Assembly: GCF_005146945.1 (NCBI RefSeq)
Contig: NZ_SWMS01000005.1
Span: forward strand, 62,001-126,000
Length of the DNA stretch: 64,000 bases
Direction: 5' to 3'
DNA from: Prauserella endophytica
Lineage (GTDB): Bacteria; Actinomycetota; Actinomycetes; Mycobacteriales; Pseudonocardiaceae
A program made the position numbers and the translations under genes. A model generated the notes under the pieces. It was not told the origin of the DNA and searched no databases. It saw only the letters and a program-made list of their open reading frames with translations. Below are positions 63,936 to 64,000 of this stretch, piece by piece. Within the stretch, counting starts at the first letter, position 1, and the number at the start of each line of letters is the position of its first letter.

Positions 63936-64000
63936 TCACAGCGCTTTCGGATCTTCGTGGTTCGCGAGGTCGTAGGGGAAGACGCCCCTCGTCGAGCAGC
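63936..64000 (-). CDS. C-terminal end of a gene running off the window
   Basis: On the minus strand a frame with G/C-rich third positions reads STRGVFPYDLANHEDPKAL and stops at TGA (63936-63938). It is the only protein-like frame at the window edge, and its end lies 84 bp from hairpin D, which would then again sit between convergent genes. Only about 21 codons are visible, so the family cannot be named. Confidence 0.4.
   Translation of the reverse strand, partial: CSTRGVFPYDLANHEDPKAL

Overview
The window is 64 kb of very GC-rich DNA with strong G/C bias at third codon positions, frequent GTG starts and many 1-4 base ATGA/GTGA gene overlaps. The gene content is that of a filamentous, sporulating actinomycete outside Streptomyces and Mycobacterium. 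It has mycothione reductase (mycothiol redox), a WhiG-type sigma factor, an Lsr2-type nucleoid protein, a Rip1 site-2 protease and three-subunit proton-translocating transhydrogenase. Gene order matches the Mycobacterium tuberculosis core blocks rpsP-trmD-rplS-lepB-rnhB, rpsB-tsf-pyrH-frr-cdsA-rlmN and dxr-rip1-ispG-GNAT-PBP-(vapBC)-map. A member of Pseudonocardiales (Amycolatopsis-like) is my inference. The species cannot be fixed from sequence alone.

Layout. 0-17 kb is conserved core: an aldehyde dehydrogenase, then ribosome and tRNA-modification genes (rpsP, khpA, rimM, trmD, rplS), lepB, rnhB, a DUF2469 gene, the yraN-comM-dprA-xerC-whiG DNA-processing and sporulation cluster, an M23 protein facing the other way, and rpsB-tsf-pyrH-frr-cdsA. 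17-31 kb mixes small accessory genes (VOC protein, methyltransferase, PadR regulator) with rlmN, DUF2631, dxr-rip1-ispG, a flavin oxidoreductase, an AraC regulator with a VOC protein, a GNAT, a lipoprotein PBP, a VapBC toxin-antitoxin pair and map. 31-45 kb is metabolic: a 3-hydroxybutyrate dehydrogenase/transporter/PucR regulator set, a FadR/MFS divergent pair, mycothione reductase opposite a G3E GTPase, cobQ, a trypsin-like protease, a GNAT, a PNPOx-like protein and bioF. 45-64 kb holds a PIG-L deacetylase, a DEAD-box helicase, a decayed RIO kinase, an amino-acid-oxidase-like flavoprotein, yaaA, proS, an exporter-like membrane protein with an elaborate operator, yjbQ, the pntAA-pntAB-pntB operon, an Lsr2 protein with a histone H1-like tail, a disulfide flavoprotein, a NERD-like membrane protein and a secreted subtilase.

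Two kinds of structure are not explained by ordinary genes. (1) A modular long-hairpin repeat family sits between convergent gene ends at about 35.6, 43.7, 45.8 and 45.9 kb, with a related hairpin after the subtilase at 63.8 kb; it probably works as bidirectional terminators. (2) A 555-bp insertion splits the normally coupled comM-dprA junction. It contains two tandem copies of a roughly 233-bp unit, and the ATGA stop/start overlap is recreated at each unit boundary. There are also two decayed genes, a leaderless-looking promoter and operator for the vapBC pair, and several palindromic operators.

No rRNA, tRNA, CRISPR array, prophage or complete insertion sequence was seen. Nothing in the window amounts to a large new defence or biosynthetic system.
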